This document shows positions 45,874-54,579 of a stretch of DNA of 64,000 nt, piece by piece; the stretch's first letter is position 1, and every line of letters starts with the position of its first letter. The position numbers and the translations under genes were made by a program. Under the pieces are notes generated by a model, which was not told the DNA's origin, did no database searches, and worked only from the letters and a program-made list of their open reading frames with translations. This stretch comes from Rhodovulum sp. MB263 (GTDB taxonomy: Bacteria; Pseudomonadota; Alphaproteobacteria; Rhodobacterales; Rhodobacteraceae): positions 3,348,001 to 3,412,000 of the forward strand of contig NZ_CP020384.1 of NCBI RefSeq assembly GCF_002073975.1. The letters run 5' to 3'.

Positions 45874-45979
45874 CATGCCTCGTCCCCTCGGCCCGATATT
45901 CCGGCGCGGGCATCGGCGTCGGGGCATCGGCGGCGGGCGAACGGGCGGAACCCCGCGCCTTCACAGGCGTTGTGAGCCA

Positions 45980-47065
45980 ATGACCGACCCCACGATCCGC
46001 CTCGACCCGATGTCGCGCGTCGCCTTGCTGGTTCTGGCCGGGGTCGCAGGTTTCACCGCTCTCAAGCTTGCCGAGGACATCTTCGCCCCGCTCTGCCTCG
46101 CCCTGGTCACGGGGATCATCCTGTCGCCTCTGGCCGACATGCTCGAGCGGCGGCTGCGTCTGCCGCCGATGTCGGTCGCGGCGGCGCTGCCGACGCTGGG
46201 CATCCTTGCGGTCGGCGCGCTGGCCTTCGCGGTCGAACCGGTGGTCGGGCGGCTGGTCGACCAGTGGCCCTCGATCCGCTGGGAACTGCGCGGCGTGGTC
46301 AACGACTTCCGTGGCTTCGTGCAGAATATCGGACAGGTCGGCGACGAGGTTCAGCGCGCATTGGGCGGCACCGGCAATGGCAATGACGCCGAGGCCGCCG
46401 CCCCCTCGATCCCGAGCCTGACCGATGCGCTCTTCGTGGCGCCCCGGGTCGCGGCGCAGCTCCTGATCTTCATCGCGGCCCTGTTCTTCTTCCTCCTGAC
46501 CCGGGCCGACATCTATGCCTGGGTGGCCGAACATGCCGGTCAGTGGCTGGGACGCGAGACGATCCTGAACCGCATCCGGACTGCCGAACGCCTGGTCGCG
46601 CATTATTTCATGACCATTTCGCTGATCAATGCCGGGCTCGGCATCGCTCTTGCCATCGCATTGGGTGTGCTCGGCATGCCCGGCGCCCTCGCCTGGGGGG
46701 TGGGGGCGGCATTGCTGAATTTCGTGCTCTATATCGGCCCCGCGACGATGGTGGCAGGGCTTCTTCTGGGCGGGCTGATCGTCTTCGATGGCTGGAGTTC
46801 GGTCTTTCCCGCCCTGATCTATCTCGTGCTGAACGGGATCGAATCCCAGGTCGTCACCCCCACCTTCGTCGGCCGCAGGATCGCGGTGAACCCGCTTGCG
46901 ATCTTCGTCTCGCTGGTCTTCTGGCTGTGGTTCTGGGGACCGCTCGGCGGGGTGATCGCAATCCCGGTTCTGGTGATCGTGCTGGCGATGCTCGACGTCT
47001 TCGACGACCCGGCCGTCCCGGCGGACGAGCCGCCCCTCCCGCAGAAACCGGCCGAACCCGGCTGA
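45980..47065 (+). CDS. AI-2E transporter (TqsA/PerM) family membrane protein
   Basis: This 361-residue membrane protein has the family's paired N-terminal helices (VALLVLAGVAGFTALKLAED, IFAPLCLALVTGIILSPLAD), a large extracytoplasmic/amphipathic middle, and the C-terminal helix block with VAGLLLGGLIVFDGWSSVFP, NGIESQVVTPTFVGRRI and NPLAIFVSLVFWLWFWGPLG. Members export small molecules such as AI-2 or are sodium/proton antiporters. The ATG at 45980 begins MTDPTIRLDPMSRVALL. It is divergent from csbD, 165 bases apart. Its C-terminus is acidic and Pro-rich. Confidence 0.88.
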   Translation: MTDPTIRLDPMSRVALLVLAGVAGFTALKLAEDIFAPLCLALVTGIILSPLADMLERRLRLPPMSVAAALPTLGILAVGALAFAVEPVVGRLVDQWPSIRWELRGVVNDFRGFVQNIGQVGDEVQRALGGTGNGNDAEAAAPSIPSLTDALFVAPRVAAQLLIFIAALFFFLLTRADIYAWVAEHAGQWLGRETILNRIRTAERLVAHYFMTISLINAGLGIALAIALGVLGMPGALAWGVGAALLNFVLYIGPATMVAGLLLGGLIVFDGWSSVFPALIYLVLNGIESQVVTPTFVGRRIAVNPLAIFVSLVFWLWFWGPLGGVIAIPVLVIVLAMLDVFDDPAVPADEPPLPQKPAEPG

Positions 47066-47208
47066 GTCCCGGCTCAGGCTCCGGCTCCGGCCCCGGCCCC
47101 GGCAGGTCCGGGTCGCAGCGCGACGGCAGGCGGGAAAGCTGGTTCCGATCACGCCTCCGATCACGATCGCGGCGCACCGCCCCAGACAATTTGCCCCGGA
47201 CGATTTCG

Positions 47209-47290
47209 GTCAGATGATCTCGGGCGGTGCGCCCAGTCAGACGATCTCGGTCGCGCGCCCTCGGTCAGACGATCTCGGGCGGCGCGCCCG
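47209..47290. repeat. Three tandem 27-28 bp repeats covering the 3' end of the PLD gene
   Basis: Copies at 47209-47235, 47236-47263 and 47264-47290 share GTCAGAcGATCTCGG followed by a GCGCGCCC-like end. The last copy contains the stop codon and final codons (GAPPEIV) of the phospholipase D-like gene. The pattern suggests slippage or unequal duplication of the gene's end. Confidence 0.8.
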
Positions 47291-48857
47291 GCACCGGCAG
47301 GCCCAGCTTGCGCGCGGGATCGGAATCGTAATGCACCAGAAAGCCCTCGCGCCGGTCGGGCTTGCGGCGGCTGTTGAGATCGGCCAGCACCCGCCAGGCC
47401 TCGAAGGCGGTCCCGGGATCGAGCGCCGCCGGATCCGGCTGGCCGTCGCCCTCGCGCGGCAGCCAATGCCCCATCACCCGGCGGCGGATCAGCGCGACAT
47501 GGGCGGGCGCGGTCAGCTCCAGCCCCGCCTCGGTATCCCAGCGCATCGACCGCCCGTTCAGATTGGCCGAAGACAGGATCGCCGCCTGGCCGTCAAAGAT
47601 CGACACCTTGGAATGGACATAGATGATCGGCGCGTCTTCAAGCTCGGCACGGCCTTCGACCGCCAGCCGCCGCGGCTGAACCGGCGAGAGCACCAGGACC
47701 CGGTCGGGACCGAAGGCGTCGTAAAGCAGGCTCAGGCAGCGGCTTTGCAGATGCTCGCCATAGCGCACGTCCAGCCCACTGCTGTTCTCGAAGGCCACAT
47801 CCTCGGGCGCGGCGGGCAGCACCAGAATGGCGCACAGATCGGGGCAGGCCTCGGCGCGGCGGGCCATGGCCCGGGCCAGAGGCAGATGCCGGAAGAACTG
47901 GGTTTCGAGATAGATCAGCCGTTCGGCCGCCCTGATCCGGGACAGATGGGCCCGCTCGATCTCGGTCACCAGGGGCCGCGGCGAGAACCGGAACGGCGCG
48001 CGCCGCGCCGGGCGCGACAGGGTCCGCAGAAAGCCGGGCGCGGCCGGTCCCGGGGCCTGCCGTCCGGCCACGATGTCGAGGAAGCCGTCGAGATGCTGTT
48101 CGGCCGCACGCACCACCGGCCCCCGCACCATCGCATGCACGTCATGCCAGGTGCGTTCCGGAGCGCGGCAGTGGCGCGCGGTGTCATAGCGGCGTTCGTT
48201 GAGATCAAGCCCGCCGACGTAAAGCTGTCGCCCGTCGAAGACCGCCATCTTCTGGTGATGGGTCGCGGGCGTCAGGTCGGGCAGGCCCGGCACCGCCACG
48301 ATCCGGCCGTCGGGCCGCTCGCGGGTGATCCGCGCGATGCCCGGCGCCTCTTCGAGGAACCGGCGACGCTCGGCCTCGGAGCGGGCATTGAGATCGTCGA
48401 GCACGCTGCGCAGCTTGGCATGCGCGCCCGGCCAAAGCGCCAGACGCGCGCCGAGGCCGGCCTGCGCGCTGTGAAGCGCGCTCAGCACCTCCAGCCGGCC
48501 GCCCCGTGCGACTTCGCTGGCCGCGATCAGCCTGCGTCGCGCGTTCCAGCACAGCCGGTGCAGATCGGCAGCACCGATCGGATCGAAATCGGCCAGCACG
48601 AGGCGGACAGAGACCCCCCGCTCCAGCGTATGGACCATCAGATCGAACCAGTCATCCCCGATCGCGCGCGCCTCGGGCGAGCGCAGCCGGGTCGCAAGAT
48701 CGAAGATGCGGAAGCTAGCGGAAATGCTGTGACGCGCGTCGAGAAACGCCCGTTCGAGCGCCGGATAGGCCTCGGCCGCGGTCAGCAGAAGCTCAAGCTC
48801 CTCGACCGGGCCTGTCGCGGCGGCGCGGGCCGCATCGTTTTCGGGGAACCCATGCAT
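47265..48857 (-). CDS. Phospholipase D/cardiolipin synthase-like protein
   Basis: This 530-residue protein has two HKD motifs: HQKMAVFD (His201, Lys203, Asp208) and HSKVSIFD (His415, Lys417, Asp422), each followed by the GG/SSANLNGRS segment. These are the catalytic halves of phospholipase D-superfamily enzymes, which cleave or transfer phosphatidyl groups. It has no N-terminal membrane anchor. A separate PLDc_N membrane protein is encoded 31 bases upstream, so together they look like a split cardiolipin synthase. The start is ATG 48857. Its 3' end is part of a tandem repeat. It should be stress-induced through the promoter ahead of the small gene. Confidence 0.87.
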   Translation of the reverse strand: MHGFPENDAARAAATGPVEELELLLTAAEAYPALERAFLDARHSISASFRIFDLATRLRSPEARAIGDDWFDLMVHTLERGVSVRLVLADFDPIGAADLHRLCWNARRRLIAASEVARGGRLEVLSALHSAQAGLGARLALWPGAHAKLRSVLDDLNARSEAERRRFLEEAPGIARITRERPDGRIVAVPGLPDLTPATHHQKMAVFDGRQLYVGGLDLNERRYDTARHCRAPERTWHDVHAMVRGPVVRAAEQHLDGFLDIVAGRQAPGPAAPGFLRTLSRPARRAPFRFSPRPLVTEIERAHLSRIRAAERLIYLETQFFRHLPLARAMARRAEACPDLCAILVLPAAPEDVAFENSSGLDVRYGEHLQSRCLSLLYDAFGPDRVLVLSPVQPRRLAVEGRAELEDAPIIYVHSKVSIFDGQAAILSSANLNGRSMRWDTEAGLELTAPAHVALIRRRVMGHWLPREGDGQPDPAALDPGTAFEAWRVLADLNSRRKPDRREGFLVHYDSDPARKLGLPVPGAPPEIV

Positions 48858-48888
48858 TGTGTCGGTTTCGCGTGGCCTCGTCCCGAGC

Positions 48889-49074
48889 TCAGCGCGCGGT
48901 GGCAGAGCGCGGCCCCGCGATCAGCCAGATGATGAACCCGACCAGCGGCAGGAACAGGACAAGCAGGATCCAGAGCACCTTGTTGCCTGTCGCCGTTCCC
49001 GAATTCAGGACCGACACGATGGCCCAGATATCGAGGACGAGGACGATGAGACCGCCGATCCCTGTGACTTCCAT
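48889..49074 (-). CDS. PLDc_N domain small membrane protein
   Basis: This 61-residue protein consists of two hydrophobic helices (GIGGLIVLVLDIWAIVSVL and VLWILLVLFLPLVGFIIWLI) and ends with the short GPRSATAR. This is the stand-alone form of the PLDc_N domain found at the start of cardiolipin synthases. ATG 49074 lies behind AAAGGAA. It precedes the PLD gene in an apparent operon and has a perfect EcfG-type promoter. It could anchor the soluble PLD enzyme to the membrane, which is inference. Confidence 0.87.
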   Translation of the reverse strand: MEVTGIGGLIVLVLDIWAIVSVLNSGTATGNKVLWILLVLFLPLVGFIIWLIAGPRSATAR

Positions 49075-49150
49075 GACGGTTGTTCCTTTCTGTTCTGGTC
49101 TGACGCTGCGGTTGCCCGAAGCTGCATTGGTCGAGGCGATGTTGACGGAC

Positions 49151-49176
49151 AACGCTCTGCGGGTCGCCGCGGTTCC
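49151..49176 (-). promoter_or_regulatory. EcfG-type general-stress promoter of the PLDc_N-PLD operon
   Basis: On the minus strand GGAAC, exactly 17 bases, CGTT, ending 77 bases before the PLDc_N start. It has the same spacing as the csbD promoter. Confidence 0.85.
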
Positions 49177-49294
49177 GCAGTCCTGCTGTGACGCCGGCTT
49201 GTTCCGACACCGGCCACGGCCAGGCCCCCCGGACGCTGCCGGAAGGCATATGCCCGCAGCCGGCTCAGGACAGCAACTGGGCGGCAACCGGGCA

Positions 49295-49322
49295 GCAGCA
49301 AGCCGGTAGCAGCAAGCCGGTA
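49295..49322. repeat. Two tandem copies of a 14-bp unit
   Basis: GCAGCAAGCCGGTA occurs twice head to tail, followed by GCAG. It lies in the gene-free interval 49177-49377 between the stress operon and the PRC-barrel gene. Confidence 0.8.
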
Positions 49323-49377
49323 GCAGACCAGCGGCAGGACGGCCGTATAAAATCGCATCAATCGGAACCAGCGCACG

Positions 49378-49402
49378 GGAACGCACAGAGAACAGGCAGG
49401 TT
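49378..49402 (+). promoter_or_regulatory. Possible EcfG-type promoter of the PRC-barrel gene
   Basis: GGAAC, 16 bases, GGTT. The -10 differs from CGTT at one base and spacing is one shorter than the two clear sites nearby. The interval GGGAAC...GTTCCC also forms an inverted repeat. It is 115 bases from the start codon. Confidence 0.35.
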
Positions 49403-49517
49403 CCCGCCGAAATGCGATGTTTTTTTGATCACGAAACGAAACTTCCTGCAGCCGGCCACGTTGGATGTCCATGGAAGCGGAGCCGGCCCGGCACCGCCAC
49501 ATCAAGGAGGTTCAGAG

Positions 49518-50375
49518 ATGAAACGTATTCTTGCGACCACCGCCCTTGCCACTCTCGTGGCCATGCCCGTTCTCGCCCAGAGCCAGGGTGCCGCGTCCGC
49601 CCCTGATGTCGAGGTGGCCGGCCAGTCGATGAGCGCCGACACCCTGATCGGCAAGCGTATCTATGTCGCGACCGGCGAGAGCGACGGTCTGTCGATGACC
49701 GATCTGACCGATGCGCCCGACAGCTGGGAAGACGTGGGCGAGATCGGCGATGTCTATATCGACGGTACCGGGACGGTGAATGCCGTGATTGCCGATATCG
49801 GCGGCTTCCTCGGCATCGGCGAACGCGAGGTCGCGCTGCAGATGGACAGCCTGCAATTCGCGCCGGATGCCGATGACGCGGGCGAATATTTCGTCGTGTT
49901 CCAGGGCGATCCGTCGACGCTCGAGGGCAAGGAAGCCTATGACCGCACCGCGATGGATACCGAGGGCGACTTCCTCGGATCGGGCAACCAGCATGCCTCG
50001 AGCGAGGGCCGGATCGAACCGGGCGCCGAAGGCACCGACATGGCCGCCGGCGGGGGCATGGATGACGGCATGACATCGGGCACCCCGCTTTCCGAGACCG
50101 AACGCGCCGAACTGACTGCCGAAGACCTGCAGGGCCATACCCTGGTCGGCGCCAATGGCGAGCGGATCGGCAAGATCGGCGAGCTGGTGCTGACCGATGA
50201 CGGTCGCATCGACAAGGTGATCGTCGATGTGGGCGGTTTCCTCGGCATCGGGTCGAAGCAGGTCCAGCTGGCCTATGGCGAACTCAACCTCTCGCGTGAC
50301 GAGGATGGCGCGCTGAAGGTCTCGACCGTCCAGACCAAGGACACGCTGAAGAGCCTGCCCGAGTGGACGGGCTGA
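49518..50375 (+). CDS. Secreted protein with two PRC-barrel domains
   Basis: This 285-residue protein has a signal peptide (MKRILATTALATLVAMPVLA) and two PRC-barrel domains, at about residues 40-120 (VYIDGTGTVNAVIADIGGFL) and 195-275 (ERIGKIGELVLTDDGRIDKV), each ending GGFLGIG. An acidic linker of about 50 residues joins them. PRC-barrel proteins were named after the photosynthetic reaction centre H subunit, but free secreted forms are common in stress responses of alphaproteobacteria. ATG 49518 follows AAGGAGG. A Rho-independent terminator follows the gene. Confidence 0.88.
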   Translation: MKRILATTALATLVAMPVLAQSQGAASAPDVEVAGQSMSADTLIGKRIYVATGESDGLSMTDLTDAPDSWEDVGEIGDVYIDGTGTVNAVIADIGGFLGIGEREVALQMDSLQFAPDADDAGEYFVVFQGDPSTLEGKEAYDRTAMDTEGDFLGSGNQHASSEGRIEPGAEGTDMAAGGGMDDGMTSGTPLSETERAELTAEDLQGHTLVGANGERIGKIGELVLTDDGRIDKVIVDVGGFLGIGSKQVQLAYGELNLSRDEDGALKVSTVQTKDTLKSLPEWTG

Positions 50376-50405
50376 TCCTGCGCCACACCCAAGACAGACC
50401 TACCG

Positions 50406-50432
50406 GGGGCCGCCATCGCGCGGCCCCTTTTC
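50406..50432 (+). terminator. Rho-independent terminator of the PRC-barrel gene
   Basis: GGGGCCGC pairs with GCGGCCCC around a CATCGC loop, followed by TTTTCC, 31 bases past the stop. Confidence 0.8.
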
Positions 50433-50535
50433 CTTGGGTCGGCTTATCGGCCCGGGGGCCGGGCGAGGCAGGTTAGCTTTCTGTTTACCCGGCGCTGTCA
50501 TGCTCCCGCAGACCCTATTTGAGGAGGCTGCTGCG

Positions 50536-51078
50536 ATGAATATTCATGGCACCAATGCCATCGCCCAACGGATCGCTACCTATTCCCGAGAGGCGGGCCT
50601 GGCAGGCGTCGACTCACCCGATTTCGAGAAGGAAGTCGCCGGAACAGGAAACATGGATCCCAAGGCCCCCACGACCGCTCCGCAAGGTCCCGCGGCCATC
50701 GCCGATATCTTCGCCCGCCACGACATGACCCGCATCTCGCCACGTGAGGTCGACAGCATGGCGCAGGAGCTTCGCGATGCCGGCTTCGAGGATATCGACT
50801 TTCTGCTGGGGCTCGAGATCTATGGCGAGAAATTCCAGTCGCATCTGGTCGAGACCATTCAATCGGCGGGGATCGAGGCCCGCCACCCGGACTATACCCA
50901 GCCGATGGACCTGATCGAGGTCAACCGCGACCAGCTTGCCTATGCGCGCCGCTCGGGCGACCCGACCGAATGGCGCGAGGCCTTTCTTGCCAGGCTCGAG
51001 GCGTTCCAGGCCACGGCGCATCCCGCCCCGACAGGGCTCTCGACCGCCGAAAGCCTCGTTCTCGCCCGGGCCAGCTGA
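50536..51078 (+). CDS. Uncharacterised 180-residue protein
   Basis: No family is recognised. The protein has no signal peptide or membrane segment. It is mostly helical and acidic, with a conserved-looking core (FARHDMTRISPREVDSMAQE, FLLGLEIYGEKFQSHLVETI). The ATG at 50536 (MNIHGTNAIAQRIATYSREA) follows GAGGAGG at proper spacing, and its codon use matches its neighbours, so it is real. It stands alone, with a terminator before it and a gene-free stretch after it. Confidence 0.65.
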   Translation: MNIHGTNAIAQRIATYSREAGLAGVDSPDFEKEVAGTGNMDPKAPTTAPQGPAAIADIFARHDMTRISPREVDSMAQELRDAGFEDIDFLLGLEIYGEKFQSHLVETIQSAGIEARHPDYTQPMDLIEVNRDQLAYARRSGDPTEWREAFLARLEAFQATAHPAPTGLSTAESLVLARAS

Positions 51079-51927
51079 TCCGCCGCATCAAAGTCCGGCG
51101 GCACGCCAACAGGGCGCTCTCGGAAAACCGCTCGGCGCCGCAAGATCGGCCGCAGGAACCGAGGCGTCGACCGTATCCCATCCGGCGATCCTCCTGATGA
51201 CCGGCTCCAACGTCACAGTTGCGCCGTTGGACAGCTTCGACGAGCAGAATCGTCAGAGACGTCCGGTTGACCGGATCGTCGCCGCCCGTTTCGGCCTTCA
51301 GCTCCTGTTCCTCCCGTCGCCCGCCCTGACGATGGGCCAGATCGCCCTGCCCGGACGAGGCAGCGTTGGATCTGAGCAGGGCCGGCCCGATCCTCTGCGC
51401 AACTGCCGCCTTTTCCACAAGACGCCGCTCACTGAGGCGATCGCGATCATCCCCATCGACCCAGTCACCCTGATCATGCCTGACGCGTTTCCCTCAGGAA
51501 AACCCCTCGGCGGGCGCCGGATACGCGCTTCTGCCATCGTGTCTTTTCGGGCGATGCCGCCGATCCGGCCGAGCTTCGCAGCCTTCAGCCCGGCTGCCGG
51601 TGGCGTCGGCCTTCTGCCATGCCACCTGTCTGATCCTGACGCGACGGATCGCGCAGAGAAGGCCGCCAGCGCCGTCATGCAGCCAGAGCTGGCGCTCTGC
51701 AAAGGATCAGGGTGCCCCGCTTGCCCCGGTCTGGCCACGCGAGGACCGTTCCGATTCTGGCTCACCGGGGTCGTCGGCCCGGCGACGACCGCCTTGCCTC
51801 GTCTGACCGGCGCCGGCCGCGGTCATTGCGCCCTTGCAGGACCTCGAGATCGTTGCCGCCATCGCGCCCGGCTATCGGATCCCCGACACCCTGCCCGCTC
51901 CCGAGGCCCCGACCGGGAGCGCCATCA
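51079..51927. other. Gene-poor stretch of about 850 bases
   Basis: No convincing gene is seen on either strand. A minus-strand frame of 155 codons (51298-51765) and plus-strand frames exist, but their translations have no family resemblance, no good ribosome sites and irregular third-base GC. The stretch could be a decayed insertion or gene, but no transposase or other motif could be recognised. Confidence 0.5.
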
Positions 51928-52653
51928 TCACGGGCGCAGGGCTTCACGTTTTCCCGTGCGAGCCCCGCCCGAACCTGATGCGGCCACCGCCGCCGGCGGC
52001 ATGAGCGCGGCCACCGCGGCGTCGAAGGCCTCGACAGGCAGGATCACCGCCATGCCCGGCGCCTCCATCCTCAGCCTTACCGGACCCGACACCCGGTTCG
52101 AGGTGCCGATCCGGCCGCCGGGCGCGAAATCGAGCCCGTCGATGGGCCAGTGCAGCCCCTCGCTGACGCCCCGCACCGGCCGCATCGGAAACAGCGAGAA
52201 GCGCATCCCCTCAGGCAGGTCGAGCGCCAGATCCGGCGGACAGTGAAAGCAGATATCGTCGTCGCCGATCAGCAGACAGCGCCGCTCGGGATTGCGGACC
52301 AGCGCGTTCAGCGCCGCCAGGCCGTGATCGAACCGGTCGCCGAGAAAGCCGAGCCCGAGAACCAGCCGCGCCGCGACATGGCGCAGGCATTTCTCGAAAT
52401 CGGTGCTGTCCTGTTCGGTCACGCGATGCTGGCACTCGGCCGGGATCGCCGCCTGCGCCGCGGCCGAGATCGAGTCGAAATCGCCGATCACCGCCTCGGG
52501 CAGACAGCCCGCCGCCAGCGCCGCATCCGCCCCGCCATCGGCGGCCACCAGCGCCGGGGCGATCTCCAGCGCCCGCCGCAACTGTGCCGGATCGACCCTG
52601 GCCCCGCCGAGCAGGGTGATTTTGTCGGAATGATGGACGAAATGTGTTGGCAT
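51928..52653 (-). CDS. thiN: Thiamine pyrophosphokinase
   Basis: This 241-residue enzyme shows the thiamine pyrophosphokinase landmarks: ALVAADGGADAALAAG, AVIGDFDSIS, EQDSTDFEKCL and LGFLGDRFDHGLAALN. It transfers pyrophosphate from ATP to thiamine to give the TPP cofactor. The C-terminal beta-domain contains the thiamine-binding LFPM and GTSNRVSG segments; the last 25 residues are a low-complexity extension. ATG 52653 opens the gene, divergent from the 52794 gene. No other thiamine genes are nearby, suggesting a salvage role. Confidence 0.9.
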   Translation of the reverse strand: MPTHFVHHSDKITLLGGARVDPAQLRRALEIAPALVAADGGADAALAAGCLPEAVIGDFDSISAAAQAAIPAECQHRVTEQDSTDFEKCLRHVAARLVLGLGFLGDRFDHGLAALNALVRNPERRCLLIGDDDICFHCPPDLALDLPEGMRFSLFPMRPVRGVSEGLHWPIDGLDFAPGGRIGTSNRVSGPVRLRMEAPGMAVILPVEAFDAAVAALMPPAAVAASGSGGARTGKREALRP

Positions 52654-52724
52654 TGAGGCAACCTTGCGGCGGAAATCTGGTGACAGTCCTGTGGATGGCG
52701 GAAAAATCTTGAAAATTCCGCTTT

Positions 52725-52753
52725 TTGTTCATCCTCTGGAACCGCACTATGTA
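52725..52753 (+). promoter_or_regulatory. Probable sigma-70 promoter of the 52794 gene
   Basis: TTGTTC, 17 bases, TATGTA within an AT-rich segment between two divergent genes, 41 bases before the start codon. Confidence 0.45.
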
Positions 52754-52793
52754 AACATAAGCGCGTCCTGTTCGAGGAGAAAGCGAGTTTCGG

Positions 52794-54317
52794 ATGGCTG
52801 GCCCGCCAAAGGTCCTGACGGTGTCCTATGGAACTTTCTCCTGCAAGCTGGAGGGGTTCGAGGATTCCTTCGGCATGATGAAGAAGATCACCGAATATTT
52901 CCGCGACCTCGCAGCCGGGGACAGGTATTTCGGAGCCGAGCCGCCCCCGCCCGATGCCGAAACGCTGCAGCGGATCGCCGAAGGCGAGGCCCGCCGCCGG
53001 GTCGAGGCCCGGGTCGAGCTTGACGGCGTGCTGCTGCGCTCGGGCGGGTTGGAGGGCAGGATCTCTTCCGCCCCTTCTCCGGCTCCGGGAACGCAGCCCC
53101 CGACCGCCAAGGTCCCCCGCAGCGATGAACCCGAATCCGTGGCCGCCAAGCTGGCCCGCATCCGAGCCGCCGTCGAAACCGCCCATGCCGCCGATGCCGA
53201 GCTTGCCGATACCGGCTTCGAGGACGAGACCGACAACGCCCCTCCTGGTGGCATGGCGCGCGAACCGCGCCCTCCGGGCAGCCCGCCGGAGCGGCGGATA
53301 GCCATGACCGGCCCCCCGGCCCCTGAAACGGCCGCAACACCTTCTTCCGACGACCGGGACAGCCCGGATCCGGCGGCCGAAGCCGAGCCGACGCCCGCCC
53401 CTCCCCCCGGGATGGCCCGCGCCCGGGTCCTGAAGCTCCGTCGCGACGATCTGAGCCAGACCTGGCCTCCCGACGAGGATGCGGGCCCGACGCCTGCATC
53501 CGGCGCCGCGCCGCGACCTTCCGACATCGACCAGGTCCGGGCGCCGGCCCACGATCCCGCACCGGCCCCGGCGCGGGCGGCGGACCGCCGTCGCTCGGCC
53601 GATCTTGCCGATCACGAGCTCGCCTTGCAGCGGCTTCTGGACGAGACCAACTCCAAGCTGGCCGGCGCCGAACAACGGCGGCGTCAGGCCTCTATCGCGC
53701 ATCTGAAGGCAGCCGTCGCGGCCACCGTCGCCGAACGCCGGCTCGACACACGGCACCGCGGCGACGATGACAGCCATATGCGCCCCTATCGCCAGGCTCT
53801 GGCCGAGGTCGTGCGCGGCGCCCGCAAGACGCCACAGGCGGGCGATGGCAACCGACTGGCGCCGCTGATCCTGGTCACCGAACAGCGGATCGACCGGGCC
53901 ACACCGGACGCCGAAGCCAACGCCCCGACCGGGCAGAGGACCGGCCCCGCGGGCGAGAAGGACGGGACAGGGCCCGAGGCTCTGCGGCTCGATGCGCCGA
54001 TCCTGCCCCTGACAGAGGCCCGGCTCAGGGGCTTTGCCGCCGCCACCGCCGGTCACGACCCCGCCGATCTGACGGGGCTCCTGGCCCAGGCCGCCGCCTA
54101 TCTGACCGGGCAGGAAGGTGCGATGCTGTTCACCCGACCCCAGGTCATCGAACTGGCGCGGAGCGTTGCCGGTGACGATTTCGAGCGTGAGGACATGCTG
54201 CGCGCCTTCGGGCGGCATCTTCGCGAGGGGCGGTTCCGGCGGATCCGGCGCGGCCAGTTCGGGCTGGACGAGACCGCGGTCCCACCGCAGGCGGCGGGGG
54301 CCGACCGCATCGCCTGA
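52794..54317 (+). CDS. Conserved alphaproteobacterial protein of unknown function
   Basis: This 507-residue protein opens with a short conserved domain ([40 protein letters not shown]) that I associate with Rhodobacterales proteins of unknown role. From about residue 85 to 330 it is low complexity and Pro/Ala/Arg-rich. The last 110 residues form a second conserved-looking domain ([40 protein letters not shown]). There is no signal peptide or membrane segment. Some databases label relatives as chemotaxis-like, which the sequence does not support. ATG 52794 follows GAGGAGA. It is divergent from thiN and convergent with the DUF2842-purA operon. Confidence 0.7.
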   Translation: MAGPPKVLTVSYGTFSCKLEGFEDSFGMMKKITEYFRDLAAGDRYFGAEPPPPDAETLQRIAEGEARRRVEARVELDGVLLRSGGLEGRISSAPSPAPGTQPPTAKVPRSDEPESVAAKLARIRAAVETAHAADAELADTGFEDETDNAPPGGMAREPRPPGSPPERRIAMTGPPAPETAATPSSDDRDSPDPAAEAEPTPAPPPGMARARVLKLRRDDLSQTWPPDEDAGPTPASGAAPRPSDIDQVRAPAHDPAPAPARAADRRRSADLADHELALQRLLDETNSKLAGAEQRRRQASIAHLKAAVAATVAERRLDTRHRGDDDSHMRPYRQALAEVVRGARKTPQAGDGNRLAPLILVTEQRIDRATPDAEANAPTGQRTGPAGEKDGTGPEALRLDAPILPLTEARLRGFAAATAGHDPADLTGLLAQAAAYLTGQEGAMLFTRPQVIELARSVAGDDFEREDMLRAFGRHLREGRFRRIRRGQFGLDETAVPPQAAGADRIA

Positions 54318-54336
54318 GCGGTCGGCCCCCGCGAGA

Positions 54337-54579
54337 TCAGTCGCGTTCGGCCCGGTCGTCTTCTTTCGCCTCGGGATCGGGCTGGCCTATCCCGCGGAAG
54401 ACAAAGCGGAAGGGCAGCGCCCAGACGATGCCGAGCGCCACATAGACCAGAAGCTCGACCAGGAAGGACGGGCGGCCAAGAGCGTTCATCACGCTCACGG
54501 CCACCACGATATAGGCCGGCAACCCGATCAGCAGGATCACCAGCGACCAGCGGCGGCGGGCTTTCCAGGACAGCGCCAT
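54337..54579 (-). CDS. DUF2842 family small membrane protein
   Basis: An 80-residue protein with two hydrophobic helices (WSLVILLIGLPAYIVVAVSV and VELLVYVALGIVWALPFRFV) and the family ending FRGIG.PDP. The function is unknown, but the gene is regularly found after purA in Rhodobacterales. Its ATG overlaps the purA stop. Confidence 0.85.
   Translation of the reverse strand: MALSWKARRRWSLVILLIGLPAYIVVAVSVMNALGRPSFLVELLVYVALGIVWALPFRFVFRGIGQPDPEAKEDDRAERD

Noticed and set aside
51298-51765. Minus-strand frame of 155 codons
   Set aside because: No ribosome site, no family resemblance and irregular codon pattern.
52738-52742. GGAAC before the 52794 gene as an EcfG -35
   Set aside because: No CGTT at 16-18 bases; a sigma-70 type site fits better.
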